A stretch of 64,000 nucleotides of DNA, from the NCBI GenBank assembly GCA_965117035.1, contig OZ220748.1, positions 682,001 through 746,000 on the forward strand, read 5' to 3'. The first letter of the stretch is position 1; each line of letters begins with the position of its first letter. Of the stretch, positions 48,626 through 56,747 are shown piece by piece. The notes under the pieces were generated by a model, which ran no database searches, was not told the DNA's origin, and saw only the letters and a program-made list of their open reading frames with translations. The DNA is from CAZENU01 sp965117035. Its GTDB lineage: Bacteria; Chloroflexota; Dehalococcoidia; Lucifugimonadales; CAZENU01. A program made the position numbers and the translations under genes.

Positions 48626-50327
48626 GGCGGGTTTCCAGAGCCTGTTTCAAATGTGGCATGTATTTGACGGTGGGGTTTCCTGTTTGGTCATGCCGGCTGT
48701 GTGCGGAGCCTCATGGTTCGCAGCGAGGCGCCCGAAGCGGCCATGATCACCATCCGGGCCGCCCGATGGGCTGAATGCGCGCTCGAAACGGCAGCTAGAC
48801 TCCGATTCCACGCCCCCGTGGCTCGCCACGCCCTCCACAGGGTGCGCAGGTTGAAGGCCGTGGCTAGCAGAGTCCACTCAGCCACCACGTTGGGTAAGCC
48901 GCGTAGCAGGAACCGCTGGGCCTGCTGTTGCTCTTTGATGATCCCGAAGACCGGCTCGACCAGTTGTTTTCTTTGCCTGTACGCCTCTTTGGCTTCTTCC
49001 GTGGACATCCAGGCGCGGTGGCGGCGCAGGTCTGTATCATGGGGACTTATCTCCAGAGAGCGGCCATGGCGCTCGTTCTTCGTACAGACCCCGAAGGCCG
49101 GACAGGCCCGGCACACGGCCGCGGAGGAGCGGTAAACGCGCACAATGGTGCGGCGGCCTCGCCTGACGCCGGCAAAGCGCAGCGTGTAACCCTCCGGGCA
49201 TCGGTAGCTGTCGCTCGCCTCGTCGTAGGTGAAGCGGTCCTTGTGATACGGGCTCTCCAGAGCCCGGTCCTGCGACTCCGGCATGATCACCTGTTGGCCC
49301 CTCCGGGCGCACTCCTGCAGATTGCTCCCTGAGTGATACCCCGCATCGGCCAAAGTCGTCTCCGATCTGTGACCTGAGGTCTCCTCCGCCTGCTCCATCA
49401 TTGGACCCAGTTGCGACTGGTCGGTCGTGTCGGCCACCACCTCGGCAGCCGTGATCAGCATGCCGGACACCTTCCCTTCACCCATTACCGGAGAGACCAT
49501 CGCCTGGGCGTTGTATGCCATCGCGATACCCTGGCGGGTCTTCATCATTCGGGCGTCGGGATCGGTCAGGTTGATGAGCTTTTGTCCATCCCGGCTGGCA
49601 AGCTCGCCCATCGTCTCACGCACCTGATCCCGCAATACCTTGCGGTCGTGCAACGCCGCTGGCAGATGGCCGGTAGCCGGCTCATCGCCCGCCTCGTTCT
49701 GCGCCTCCAACTCGGCAACCGCCCGATCCGTCCGGCCCAACAGACGGCGCAACCCCTCGGCGTCGTGGGTCCGGTTCCTTGCCGCGTTCGCCCCGACCTT
49801 CGTCCCGTCCACCGCCTGCACCGCCAACTCCACAAGCTCCATCTTGACAGCCGTCTGCACCGTGCGCTTGAGCAACCCCCTCATACCATCCCGGTGGGAA
49901 CGGTAAAAGCGCCACAATGTGACGTGGTCCGGTCGCTGGCAGCCCGTCAGCCACAAGTACGGTATCTGGTCGCGACACGCCGCCTCCAGCTTGCGGCTCG
50001 ATCGCACTCCGGTCATGAAGCCGTAAAGCCACACGCCCAACAGCGCACGGGGATGGTAGGACGGAGCTCCCATCGGGTCACCCTCTCTATCAACCCCGAT
50101 ACCAGCCCAGTCATCGCCGTCCAGAGCATCGACGAACTCAGCCACGAATCGGGCAGGATGACCGGCCTCCAGCAACTCGTCGAGACTCGCAGGCAGAATC
50201 CACATCTGCTCACGGTTGAGTGGTCGATGCGGCATACTCTACTACCTCCAATTCACGGTCTGACTCTCCACCAAGATACCCTATCGCCAATACCCACGAC
50301 TTATGAAACAGGCTCTGGAAACCCGCC
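48626..50327. mobile_element. IS1182-family insertion sequence, apparently intact
   Basis: Bounded by 24-bp perfect inverted repeats: GGCGGGTTTCCAGAGCCTGT plus TTCA at 48626-48649, and its complement at 50304-50327. The 1702-bp element carries one full-length transposase. No direct target duplication is evident in the flanks (GACAA on the left, GCTAC on the right). Confidence 0.85.
48688..50235 (-). CDS. IS1182 family transposase (DDE)
   Basis: 515 residues. A DUF772-type N-terminal domain (SLDELLEAGHPARFVAEFVD, SYHPRALLGVWLYGFMTGVR) precedes the DDE catalytic core: Asp143 in AVDGTKVGANA, Asp297 in TLADAGYHSGSN, Glu427 in QLVEPVFGIIKEQ. A C-rich insert (CRACPAFGVC) lies between the last two, as in this family. 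There is no internal stop or frameshift, so the element may still be active. It reads leftward and separates the flavoprotein from the CoA transferase operon. Confidence 0.93.
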   Translation of the reverse strand: MPHRPLNREQMWILPASLDELLEAGHPARFVAEFVDALDGDDWAGIGVDREGDPMGAPSYHPRALLGVWLYGFMTGVRSSRKLEAACRDQIPYLWLTGCQRPDHVTLWRFYRSHRDGMRGLLKRTVQTAVKMELVELAVQAVDGTKVGANAARNRTHDAEGLRRLLGRTDRAVAELEAQNEAGDEPATGHLPAALHDRKVLRDQVRETMGELASRDGQKLINLTDPDARMMKTRQGIAMAYNAQAMVSPVMGEGKVSGMLITAAEVVADTTDQSQLGPMMEQAEETSGHRSETTLADAGYHSGSNLQECARRGQQVIMPESQDRALESPYHKDRFTYDEASDSYRCPEGYTLRFAGVRRGRRTIVRVYRSSAAVCRACPAFGVCTKNERHGRSLEISPHDTDLRRHRAWMSTEEAKEAYRQRKQLVEPVFGIIKEQQQAQRFLLRGLPNVVAEWTLLATAFNLRTLWRAWRATGAWNRSLAAVSSAHSAHRAARMVIMAASGASLRTMRLRTQPA

Positions 50328-50388
50328 GCTACGAGATGACGATACGACACTGACCGTGGCGGCGGGAATCCAGGGCAGCCCGAATACG

Positions 50389-50418
50389 TTGACACCCACG
50401 GGACGCGCTCCCTACACT
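50389..50418 (+). promoter_or_regulatory. Promoter TTGACA-18-TACACT for the CoA transferase operon
   Basis: TTGACA (50389-50394), 18 bases, TACACT (50413-50418), about 31 bases before the TTG at 50450. It lies 62 bases right of the IS element's end, so the operon keeps its own promoter despite the insertion. Confidence 0.65.
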
Positions 50419-50449
50419 ACTGCGGGCCTGGAGGCAGGGGCGAAGAGAC

Positions 50450-51169
50450 TTGCGCAGCAAGATCGTACAGACGATGGACGAGGCCGTCGCCGATATCCCC
50501 AACGGGGCCACAATCATGTTCCCGGGCTTCGGGCGCACCGGCTATCCCCGCAACCTGATCGCGGCGCTGCTCCGCCAGGGCGCGAAGGACCTCACCGGCA
50601 TCTCCAACCGGCCGGGCAACCCCGGTTCCGTAATGGACGTGGGACACCTGATCGAAGCCGGCCGCATGAAGAAGATGGTCTGCGCGTTCACCGCGTCGCC
50701 CTACCCGTCCAGGAAGAGCAGCCTCGAGATCATGGAGGAGGCCGGCGAGATCGTGTCGGAGCTCGTCCCGCAGGGCACCTTCGTCGAGCGCATCAGGGCC
50801 GCGGGCGCCGGCCTCGGGGGGTTCTACACCGAGACGGGCGTCGGCACCGAGATCGCCGACGGCAAGGAGCACCGCACCATCGACGGCCGGGAGCACATCC
50901 TCGAGTTCCCGCTGCCGGCCGACTACGCCTTCGTACGCGCCTACCGCGCCGACGCCGTCGGCAACCTGCAGTTCAGGCTGTCGCAGCGCAACTTCAACCC
51001 CATCATGGCGATGGCCGCGAAGACGACCATCGTCGAGGTCGAGCAGCACATAGTCGAGCCCGGCGAGCTCGACCCCGACTCCATACACACGCCCGGCCTC
51101 GTCGTCGACCGAATCGTCAAGATACCCCCGGCGCCCGAGGGCATCTGGGACTCCGCCACAGACGGATGA
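50450..51169 (+). CDS. 3-oxoacid CoA-transferase-type protein, subunit A
   Basis: 239 residues from TTG. The alpha-subunit fold is visible: DIPNGATIMFPGFGRTGYP, LTGISNRPGN, GRMKKMVCAF, FTE-like YTETGVGTEIADGK and the ADYAFVRAYRADAVGNLQF block with NFNPIMAMAAKTTIVEVE. It pairs with the beta subunit 10 bases downstream. Which acyl groups are exchanged is unclear. It is the first gene of a five-gene operon with thiolase and DUF35 partners. Confidence 0.88.
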   Translation: MRSKIVQTMDEAVADIPNGATIMFPGFGRTGYPRNLIAALLRQGAKDLTGISNRPGNPGSVMDVGHLIEAGRMKKMVCAFTASPYPSRKSSLEIMEEAGEIVSELVPQGTFVERIRAAGAGLGGFYTETGVGTEIADGKEHRTIDGREHILEFPLPADYAFVRAYRADAVGNLQFRLSQRNFNPIMAMAAKTTIVEVEQHIVEPGELDPDSIHTPGLVVDRIVKIPPAPEGIWDSATDG

Positions 51170-51179
51170 GCCGAACACC

Positions 51180-51860
51180 ATGACAACACGACGCCCAAAG
51201 CAGATCGGCCTCTCGAGGCAGGCCCGGTGCGACCGCCTCGCGATGGAGTTCCAGGACGGCTGGGTCGTCAACCTGGGCTTCGGCATGCCCACGCTCTGCG
51301 CCAACTACGACCTGGGCGACAGGGACATCGTATTCCAGGCCGAGAACGGCGTCATCGGCTACGGCCCGCTCGCGCCCGAGGGCGAGGAGGACCTGCACCT
51401 CAACAACGCCAGCGGCGAGTACACCACCCTGCTCCCCGGCGCCGCCATCACCGACCAGAGCGACTCCTTCGCGATGATCCGCGCCGGCTACATCGACGTG
51501 GTCGTGCTAGGGGCGTACGAGGTCGCTGAGAACGGCGACTTCGCCAACTGGAAGACGGCGGGCAGGACGGGCGGCGGCATCGGCGGCGCGATGGACCTGG
51601 CCGTCGGCGCGAAGCACACCTTCATCGTCATGGACCACACCACGCGCGACGGACAGCCCCGGCTGCTCAGCCGCTGCACCCTGCCCATCACCACGCCGCG
51701 CGTCGTCAGCCTCGTCTCCACCAACCTGGGGCTGTTCGAGGTCACCCCGGACGGCTTCCTGCTGCGTGAGATCGCGCCCGGCCTCACGCCCGACTACGTC
51801 CAGTCGCAGACGGCCGCGACGCTCATCGTGCCCGACGACCTCAGGGAGGTCGACGTCTAG
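51180..51860 (+). CDS. 3-oxoacid CoA-transferase-type protein, subunit B
   Basis: 226 residues with the beta-subunit features: DGWVVNLGFGMPTL, VFQAENGVIGYGP (the conserved Glu that forms the acyl-CoA adduct lies in AENG), DQSDSFAMIRAGYIDVVVLGAYEV and a RVVSLVSTNLGLFEV ending. It sits directly after subunit A and 23 bases before the thiolase-like gene. Confidence 0.88.
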   Translation: MTTRRPKQIGLSRQARCDRLAMEFQDGWVVNLGFGMPTLCANYDLGDRDIVFQAENGVIGYGPLAPEGEEDLHLNNASGEYTTLLPGAAITDQSDSFAMIRAGYIDVVVLGAYEVAENGDFANWKTAGRTGGGIGGAMDLAVGAKHTFIVMDHTTRDGQPRLLSRCTLPITTPRVVSLVSTNLGLFEVTPDGFLLREIAPGLTPDYVQSQTAATLIVPDDLREVDV

Positions 51861-51883
51861 CGCCGCGCCCGAGCGCACACCCG

Positions 51884-53026
51884 ATGCCCACCCCCAGCAG
51901 AATCGCCATCGTCGGGGTCGCCGAGTCGGACGAGATCGGCGTCGTGCCCGACAAGTCGTCGCTGCAGCACCACGCCGAGGCCGCGCACAACGCCCTCGAC
52001 GACTGCGGGCTGAGCAAGAACGACGTAGACGGCCTATTCACCGCCGGGCTCTCCACGATGATCACCGGCGAGTACATGGGCATCCGCCCGTCGTTCGCCG
52101 ACAGCACCTACCTCGGCGGCTCGTCCTTCGTCGTCCACGTCGCCCACGCGGTCGCGGCCATCCAGGCCGGATACTGCGAGGTCGCCATGATCACCCACGG
52201 CCAGGCGGGCCGCAGCGGCAGGACGCGCCCGGAGCAGGACCCGACGCGGCCCTACGTCCAGTACGAGGTGCCCTACGGCATCACCCACCCGCCGATGTAC
52301 TACTCGATGATGTGCAGCCGGTACATGCACGAGTACGGCGAGGACCGCACCCGCGAGGCGATGGCCGAGATCGCGGTCGCGACCCGCAAGTGGGCCAGCC
52401 TCAACCCGAAGGCGCTCATGGGCGGCCGCCCGATGGACTTCGCCGACTACCACGACTCGCCCTGGATCTGCTGGCCCTTCCACCTGTTCGACTGCTGCCT
52501 CGTGACCGACGCGGGCGCTGCGGTCGTCATCATGACCGAGGAGCGCGCCCGCGACCTGCGCAAGGACCCCGTCTGGGTCCTCGGCGCCGCCGAGGCGCAC
52601 GAGCACGACATGGTCAGCCAGATGGCCGACCTGACCACGTCCGTAGCCGCCGAGACGGGCCGCAGGGCGATGGGCATGGCCGGCGTGACGCCCGCCGACG
52701 TCGACCTCGCCGTCGTCTACGACTCCTTCACCTACACCGCGCTCGTCAGCCTGGAGGCGCTCGGCTTCTGCGGCCGTGGCGAGGGGCCCGACTTCGTCCG
52801 CGGCCAGCGCACGGCCCCCGGCGGCGACTTCCCGCTGAACACGAGCGGCGGCGGCCTTTCCTACACCCACCCGGGCATGTACGGCATCTTCACCGTCGTC
52901 GAGGCCGTCCGCCAGCTGCGGGGCGAGTGCGGCGCGCGACAGGTCGCCGGCTGCGACACCGCCATCGCCCACGGCACCGGGGGCGCGATGTCGTCCACCG
53001 GCACCGTCGTCCTGGGAAGCGCGTAG
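51884..53026 (+). CDS. Thiolase-like acyltransferase (SCPx/lipid-transfer-type thiolase)
   Basis: 380 residues of the non-canonical thiolase family that pairs with DUF35 proteins: RIAIVGVAESDEIG, VDGLFTAGLSTMI, a DSTYLGGSSFVVHVAHA region where the nucleophilic cysteine of ordinary thiolases is not obvious, VDLAVVYDSFTYTALVSLEALGFC, and a GGGLSYTHPGMYGIFTVVEAVRQ block. Members take part in sterol side-chain or aromatic/aliphatic beta-oxidation, forming a complex with the DUF35 protein encoded next. Confidence 0.85.
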   Translation: MPTPSRIAIVGVAESDEIGVVPDKSSLQHHAEAAHNALDDCGLSKNDVDGLFTAGLSTMITGEYMGIRPSFADSTYLGGSSFVVHVAHAVAAIQAGYCEVAMITHGQAGRSGRTRPEQDPTRPYVQYEVPYGITHPPMYYSMMCSRYMHEYGEDRTREAMAEIAVATRKWASLNPKALMGGRPMDFADYHDSPWICWPFHLFDCCLVTDAGAAVVIMTEERARDLRKDPVWVLGAAEAHEHDMVSQMADLTTSVAAETGRRAMGMAGVTPADVDLAVVYDSFTYTALVSLEALGFCGRGEGPDFVRGQRTAPGGDFPLNTSGGGLSYTHPGMYGIFTVVEAVRQLRGECGARQVAGCDTAIAHGTGGAMSSTGTVVLGSA

Positions 53027-53035
53027 GGGCCGCCC

Positions 53036-53458
53036 ATGAGTCAGACGTACGAAAAACCGCTGCCGACGCCGCAGCCGGAGTCCGACTTCTACTGGGAAAG
53101 GGCCCGCGAGCACGAACTGTGGCTCCGCCACTGCGACGACTGCCGCAAGGCCTACTTCTACCCGCGCGACATCTGCCCGACCTGCTTCTCCCGCAACACG
53201 TCGTGGACGAGGTCGAGCGGACGCGGGCGGCTCTACAGCTTCGGCATCGTCCACCGCGCGCCGCATCCCGGCTTCCGAGGCGACGTCCCGTATGTCGTAG
53301 CGATAGTCGAGCTCGAGGACGGCGTCCGCTTCCCGACCAACCTCGTCGGCGTCGAGCCGAACCCGGAGGCCATACGCGTCGGAATGGCGGTCGAGGCGAC
53401 GTACGACGACGTGACCGACGAGGTCACGCTGCCCAAGTTCACGCCCGCCTCGGACTGA
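53036..53458 (+). CDS. DUF35 zinc-ribbon OB-fold protein, thiolase partner
   Basis: 140 residues. An N-terminal helix (YWERAREHELWLRHC) leads to a rubredoxin-like zinc ribbon with Cys33, Cys36, Cys47 and Cys50 (CDDC...CPTC), then an OB-fold (GRGRLYSFGIVHR, VVAIVELEDGVRFPTNLVG). Such proteins bind thiolase-like enzymes and may shuttle acyl-CoA. Its stop shares a base with the next ATG (TGATG). Confidence 0.92.
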   Translation: MSQTYEKPLPTPQPESDFYWERAREHELWLRHCDDCRKAYFYPRDICPTCFSRNTSWTRSSGRGRLYSFGIVHRAPHPGFRGDVPYVVAIVELEDGVRFPTNLVGVEPNPEAIRVGMAVEATYDDVTDEVTLPKFTPASD

Positions 53459-54417
53459 TGGCCTCCGCGCTCATCACTGGCGGCGCCGGCTTCCTGGGCG
53501 CGGAGGTCGCCCGCGTCCTGCTGTCCCGGGGCGAGACGGACGTCACGCTGTTCGACCTCGACCCGTCGACGGAGCGGCTGAGCGATATCGCGGACGCGGT
53601 GTCCGTCGTCCGCGGCGATCTTGGGGAGGCCTCCGAGGTCGACGCCGCCGTGGCGGGCAGCCGCCCCGACGCCATCTACCATCTCGGCGGCATGCTGTCC
53701 GCGCCGTCCGAGGCAGACCACGCCGCAGCCTTCCGGGCAAACGCGGTCGGCACCTTCAACGTGTTCGAGGCCGCGCGCGCCCATGGCGTCCCCCAGGTGC
53801 TCTACTCCAGCACGATCAACACCTACGGCTACGACCTGCCGGAGGAGGGCGTCGACGACTACACGCTGCAGCGCCCGGCGATGTTCTACGGGACGACCAA
53901 GCTGTTCGGCGAGCACATGGGCCGCTTCTACAGGCGCCGGTTCGGGCTCGACTTCCGGGGGATCAGGTACCCGTCCATAGTCGGCCCCGGCGTGACGACG
54001 CCCGGCATATCGCAGTACACGTCCCACGCCATCGAGGCGAGCGCGCGAGGCGAACCCTACACCATCTTCGTCGAGCCCAGCACCAGGGTGCCCATCATCC
54101 ACGTCCGCGACGCCGCCGACGCCATCGTCAAGCTCGCCGCCGCCCCCGCCGACCGCATCCAGACCATTGTCTACCTGCTCGCCGGCACAACCCCAACACC
54201 AACCGCCCAGCAACTCGCCAACGCCATCCGAGCCCGACTACCCGACGCCAACCTCACCTTCCAACCCGACCCAGCCATCCAGGCCGTCCACAACGCCCGC
54301 CGCGCCCTCGCCTCCATAGACGACACCAACGCCCGCCAGGAATGGCACTGGCGCCCGACGTACGACCTGACCCGCATCGTAGACGAGATGGTGAACGAGT
54401 TCCGCGGAGGCGGATAG
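53458..54417 (+). CDS. NAD-dependent epimerase/dehydratase family (extended SDR) protein
   Basis: 319 residues. Rossmann motif ALITGGAGFLGAEVA at the N-terminus, YHLGGMLSAPSE, the catalytic Tyr144 and Lys148 in FYGTTK, and VPIIHVRDAADAIVKLA. It is closest in pattern to L-threonine 3-dehydrogenase and UDP-hexose epimerase-like SDRs. Located last in the CoA transferase/thiolase operon, it may oxidise a beta-hydroxy intermediate, which is inference. Codons from about 54176 to 54345 switch to a markedly A/C-rich style on the coding strand compared with the rest of the gene. Confidence 0.85.
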   Translation: MASALITGGAGFLGAEVARVLLSRGETDVTLFDLDPSTERLSDIADAVSVVRGDLGEASEVDAAVAGSRPDAIYHLGGMLSAPSEADHAAAFRANAVGTFNVFEAARAHGVPQVLYSSTINTYGYDLPEEGVDDYTLQRPAMFYGTTKLFGEHMGRFYRRRFGLDFRGIRYPSIVGPGVTTPGISQYTSHAIEASARGEPYTIFVEPSTRVPIIHVRDAADAIVKLAAAPADRIQTIVYLLAGTTPTPTAQQLANAIRARLPDANLTFQPDPAIQAVHNARRALASIDDTNARQEWHWRPTYDLTRIVDEMVNEFRGGG

Positions 54418-54545
54418 CCCCTACGCCCGGCACCCAAGCGACGGCCGCTCGAACTCCCCATCGTCCACTCCGCTTCTGCCGGGCAGGTAGCGTCCGACTC
54501 CGTCAGTTCGCGATCCTAGGCCTCACGGCAACGAAGACAGTCCCG

Positions 54546-54575
54546 TTGACCGAGATTCACCAAAGAATGTAGCAT
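54546..54575 (+). promoter_or_regulatory. Possible promoter TTGACC-18-TAGCAT for the TIR/membrane-protein pair
   Basis: TTGACC (54546-54551) and TAGCAT (54570-54575) are 18 bases apart and lie 30 bases before the GTG at 54605. Base composition becomes visibly less GC-rich from about here. Confidence 0.4.
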
Positions 54576-54604
54576 CGATTGCAAGCGTCTCTGGGAGTTT
54601 ACCG

Positions 54605-55015
54605 GTGAAGACCTACAACCTGTTCATCAGCCATTCGTGGAGCTATTCGGACCAATACGACCGACTCGTCGACCTGTTGAAGGGACGGGGATATTTCGCT
54701 TTCAGAAACTACTCCGTCCCCCCGGATGACCCGATTCATGACGCAGGGACAGATGCACAGCTGCGGCGAGCTATCCGCAACCAGATGATGCCGTGCCATG
54801 TAGTTCTGATTCTGGCCGGCGTCTACGCCACCTACAGCGAGTGGATAAACATAGAGATCGATTTGGCTGAGGAGGGATTCACCTACCCAAAGCCGATCAT
54901 TGCCATACGTCCCCGGGGAAGCCAGCGAACATCCGAGCGCGTCAGGCTGGCTGCCGATAGAGTTGTCGGGTGGAACACTGAGAGCGTAGTCGGTGCAATA
55001 CGGGACCTTGCGTAG
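54605..55015 (+). CDS. TIR-like protein of the MTH538/ThsB type
   Basis: 136 residues. It starts at GTG with GGGAG about 8 bases upstream. The sequence NLFISHSWSYSDQYDRLVDLL, FRNYSVPPDDPI, LRRAIRNQMMPCHVVLILAG, then a YSEWINIEIDLAEEG helix and PKPIIAIRPRG follows the MTH538 TIR-like fold used by Thoeris ThsB. Glu84, after Trp80, is the natural candidate catalytic glutamate. No ThsA-like SIR2 or macro protein is nearby. The gene shares its last base with the next start, so it acts with a small membrane protein. An immune signalling role is inference from the family. Confidence 0.8.
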   Translation: MKTYNLFISHSWSYSDQYDRLVDLLKGRGYFAFRNYSVPPDDPIHDAGTDAQLRRAIRNQMMPCHVVLILAGVYATYSEWINIEIDLAEEGFTYPKPIIAIRPRGSQRTSERVRLAADRVVGWNTESVVGAIRDLA

Positions 55016-55467
55016 TGGCCACCTCAGAGCAAGATCGACTTCTAGAGATATACAAGCTACACGCCGAACTGGCAGATCGGGTTAGCCAACGACGCGAAGG
55101 CGCCAACCGCCTTTACGTCAGCATACACGTGGGACTGGTGGTATTCATCGCTGCGCTTCTAAGGTTCGGGTTCGGAGACGCTCCCGAACGTTTGGTGCTA
55201 GGCACAATTGGCGGTATCGGAGTCCTCCTATCTGTTTCGTGGTTCGTGGTGATCCATTCGTACCGCCAACTCAATACAGAGAAATTTCGAGTGCTCCACG
55301 ACTTGGAAGGGCAGTTGCCTTACCAGTTCTTCACGTTGGAGTGGGATCCTCGATCAACGGGAAAGAAGAGCAACCGCTATTGGAAGCTAACGCATGTCGA
55401 GAAGACCCTACCAGTCATCTTCGCCGGATTTTTCGTGGCACTTATCGCCTATTCGATCCTCAACTAG
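55015..55467 (+). CDS. Small membrane protein paired with the TIR gene (SLATT/RipA-like)
   Basis: 150 residues from a GTG that overlaps the TIR stop (TAGTG). An amphipathic N-terminal helix (LLEIYKLHAELADRVSQRRE) leads to membrane helices at about 34-50 and 60-81, a cytoplasmic loop with LEGQLPYQFFTLEWD, and a third helix at about 131-149. This layout is like small SLATT/RipA-type membrane proteins found as effectors beside TIR or nucleotide-signal genes. Pore formation on TIR activation is a hypothesis. Composition is less GC-rich than the surrounding chromosome. Confidence 0.65.
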   Translation: MATSEQDRLLEIYKLHAELADRVSQRREGANRLYVSIHVGLVVFIAALLRFGFGDAPERLVLGTIGGIGVLLSVSWFVVIHSYRQLNTEKFRVLHDLEGQLPYQFFTLEWDPRSTGKKSNRYWKLTHVEKTLPVIFAGFFVALIAYSILN

Positions 55468-55504
55468 GTCGGTGAGTGGCTATAGATCATGCCGTGTTTG
55501 CGGA

Positions 55505-55900
55505 TTACCTCCGAATCCACACCTCGTCAATCGTCTCATCTATCCTCTCCCACTGCCAAGGAATTCGGTCCTCAATGTGAGGGACGCCACCATAGTTGTG
55601 ACGGCGCGCTCCCTTGGACAGAACCTGAACAGTCGGCTTGCCCAGACTCCGCGCCATATCGGTTTCGACCCGGACGCCCTCAGCGTTGTGCGTATCCTGT
55701 CCAACCAAGACGAAGACAATGTCGCAATCGCTGATTGCTCTCCTCGCCTTGTCCTTCCAGACACTCTCCTGGTAGGGCTCGTTTAGGGAGTAGTTGCGTA
55801 TGCGGTGCCGGCTCTCGTCCGCAGCCTGCTTGTAGAATGAATTCTTCAGGTCGTTGTCCTTTCCGAACTCGAAGCTAACGAATATCTTGACAATAGGCAT
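55505..55900 (-). CDS. Second TIR-like protein of the MTH538/ThsB type
   Basis: 131 residues on the opposite strand, convergent with the first pair. It has VKIFVSFEFGKDNDLKNSFY, IRNYSLNEPYQESVWKDK, ARRAISDCDIVFVLVGQDTH, GVRVETDMARSLGKP and VQVLSKG. These are the MTH538 fold elements in order, with Glu79 as a candidate catalytic residue. GAGTGAGAG precedes the ATG; an in-frame GTG three codons earlier is possible. Similarity to the first TIR protein is weak, so they are not a recent duplication. Confidence 0.75.
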   Translation of the reverse strand: MPIVKIFVSFEFGKDNDLKNSFYKQAADESRHRIRNYSLNEPYQESVWKDKARRAISDCDIVFVLVGQDTHNAEGVRVETDMARSLGKPTVQVLSKGARRHNYGGVPHIEDRIPWQWERIDETIDEVWIRR

Positions 55901-55909
55901 AGCTCTCAC

Positions 55910-56089
55910 TCGTCCAACTCCAGCGGCTCCCCTGCCCGCACCGGGTACAGCCCCGCGCCGCGGCGGCGGGTTGAGGGGACGGCGCTGCTCCTGGCGCCCG
56001 TGGGCGCCACCGCCATCTGCTCCAGCTTTTCTTCGTCGTACTCGACGCCAGGCCCGGCGCGTCGCCTAGGACGATGTAGCCGTCCTCGA
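55910..56089 (-). pseudogene. Decayed 3' fragment of an enolase-superfamily (MR_MLE) gene
   Basis: These 180 bases match 56755-56935, the 3' end of the intact MR_MLE gene, at about 90 percent identity, with one base lost in the CGACGCCAGGCCC region that breaks the frame. Translated in pieces it gives EDGYIVLGDAPG and YDEEKLEQMAVAPTGARSS, the same C-terminus. It is either the remnant of a tandem paralogue or a duplication left when DNA carrying the 56108 gene inserted. Confidence 0.8.
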
Positions 56090-56107
56090 GCCCAGCGCCT
56101 GCATCCA

Positions 56108-56644
56108 TCAGTAGCCAATGACACATAGGCTGAAGGGCATTGTGACTCGCGAGTGTGCGTAGAGTGCCTGAGCTACCGCAACCGTCCTCTCATAATCTTT
56201 GCTCTGGGCATCACGCCCCCTAGCCTTGAAGCGATACAACTGTGGTACAGCGAGGATCAAATGCTCCAAATCTACCATCACTAGCGCTTGAACCAGATCC
56301 CTATAGATCGCGTTGCCCATTCGGGCACGACCCGCCTCGACTTCGAGGCCGGCCAACCACTCTGGGTGCCAAGCGTCGATCTGATATCGAAGCGCGGGCT
56401 GCGCGTTCTCACCAAAGAAAACGGGACGCATGATCTTGTCTTCCGCTCGCTTGCCCGACTCGACCTCAAACCCAAGTTCAGTTAGGTCTGGGCGAAGGAC
56501 GTCAAGTAAGGCATCACTCCTCAGCCCTTTCCATTCACGCGAAGTCCCGATTTCTTGCTCATGTTGTTCAAATGGCTCAATGAGACTTGGAACAAAGCGC
56601 GGCGGGGTCTGGGTACGCGGGAATGTAGAGAAGCGGATCATCAT
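56108..56644 (-). CDS. Possible PD-(D/E)XK-fold nuclease-like protein
   Basis: 178 residues. The core reads ALRYQIDAWHPEWLAGLEVEAGRARMGNAI in two pieces: Asp90, then Glu101 and Glu103 (D-x10-ExE), followed by a YRDLVQALVMVD helix and an LEHLILAVPQLYRF strand. The order of strand, turn, strand and helix is like restriction-endonuclease-fold proteins, but a catalytic lysine is not clear, so activity is uncertain. AGGAG lies 4 bases before the first of two ATGs. A perfect palindrome at 56657-56674 lies just upstream. It sits between the two copies of the MR_MLE 3' end. Confidence 0.55.
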   Translation of the reverse strand: MMIRFSTFPRTQTPPRFVPSLIEPFEQHEQEIGTSREWKGLRSDALLDVLRPDLTELGFEVESGKRAEDKIMRPVFFGENAQPALRYQIDAWHPEWLAGLEVEAGRARMGNAIYRDLVQALVMVDLEHLILAVPQLYRFKARGRDAQSKDYERTVAVAQALYAHSRVTMPFSLCVIGY

Positions 56645-56656
56645 ATTGCTCCTGTC

Positions 56657-56674
56657 ACTCCAACTATCTGGAGT
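56657..56674 (-). promoter_or_regulatory. Palindromic operator-like site ACTCCA-N6-TGGAGT overlapping a -10
   Basis: ACTCCA (56657-56662) and TGGAGT (56669-56674) form a perfect inverted pair 13 bases upstream of the 56644 ATG. A minus-strand TAGACT (56677-56672) overlaps its edge, so a bound repressor could block initiation. Confidence 0.4.
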
Positions 56675-56747
56675 CTAGATGACCCCTCGGGGCCACCGTC
56701 CATCTTGCCCGAAATCACCGCGGACTTACTCCCTGGCCGCCCTCCCC

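Noticed and set aside
48601..50350. Target-site duplication for the IS1182 element
   Set aside because: The bases outside the two 24-bp ends do not match as a direct repeat at any length I could see.
54605..55467. Canonical Thoeris system
   Set aside because: No SIR2-SLOG or TM-macro ThsA is visible; the partner is a small three-helix protein with no macro domain.
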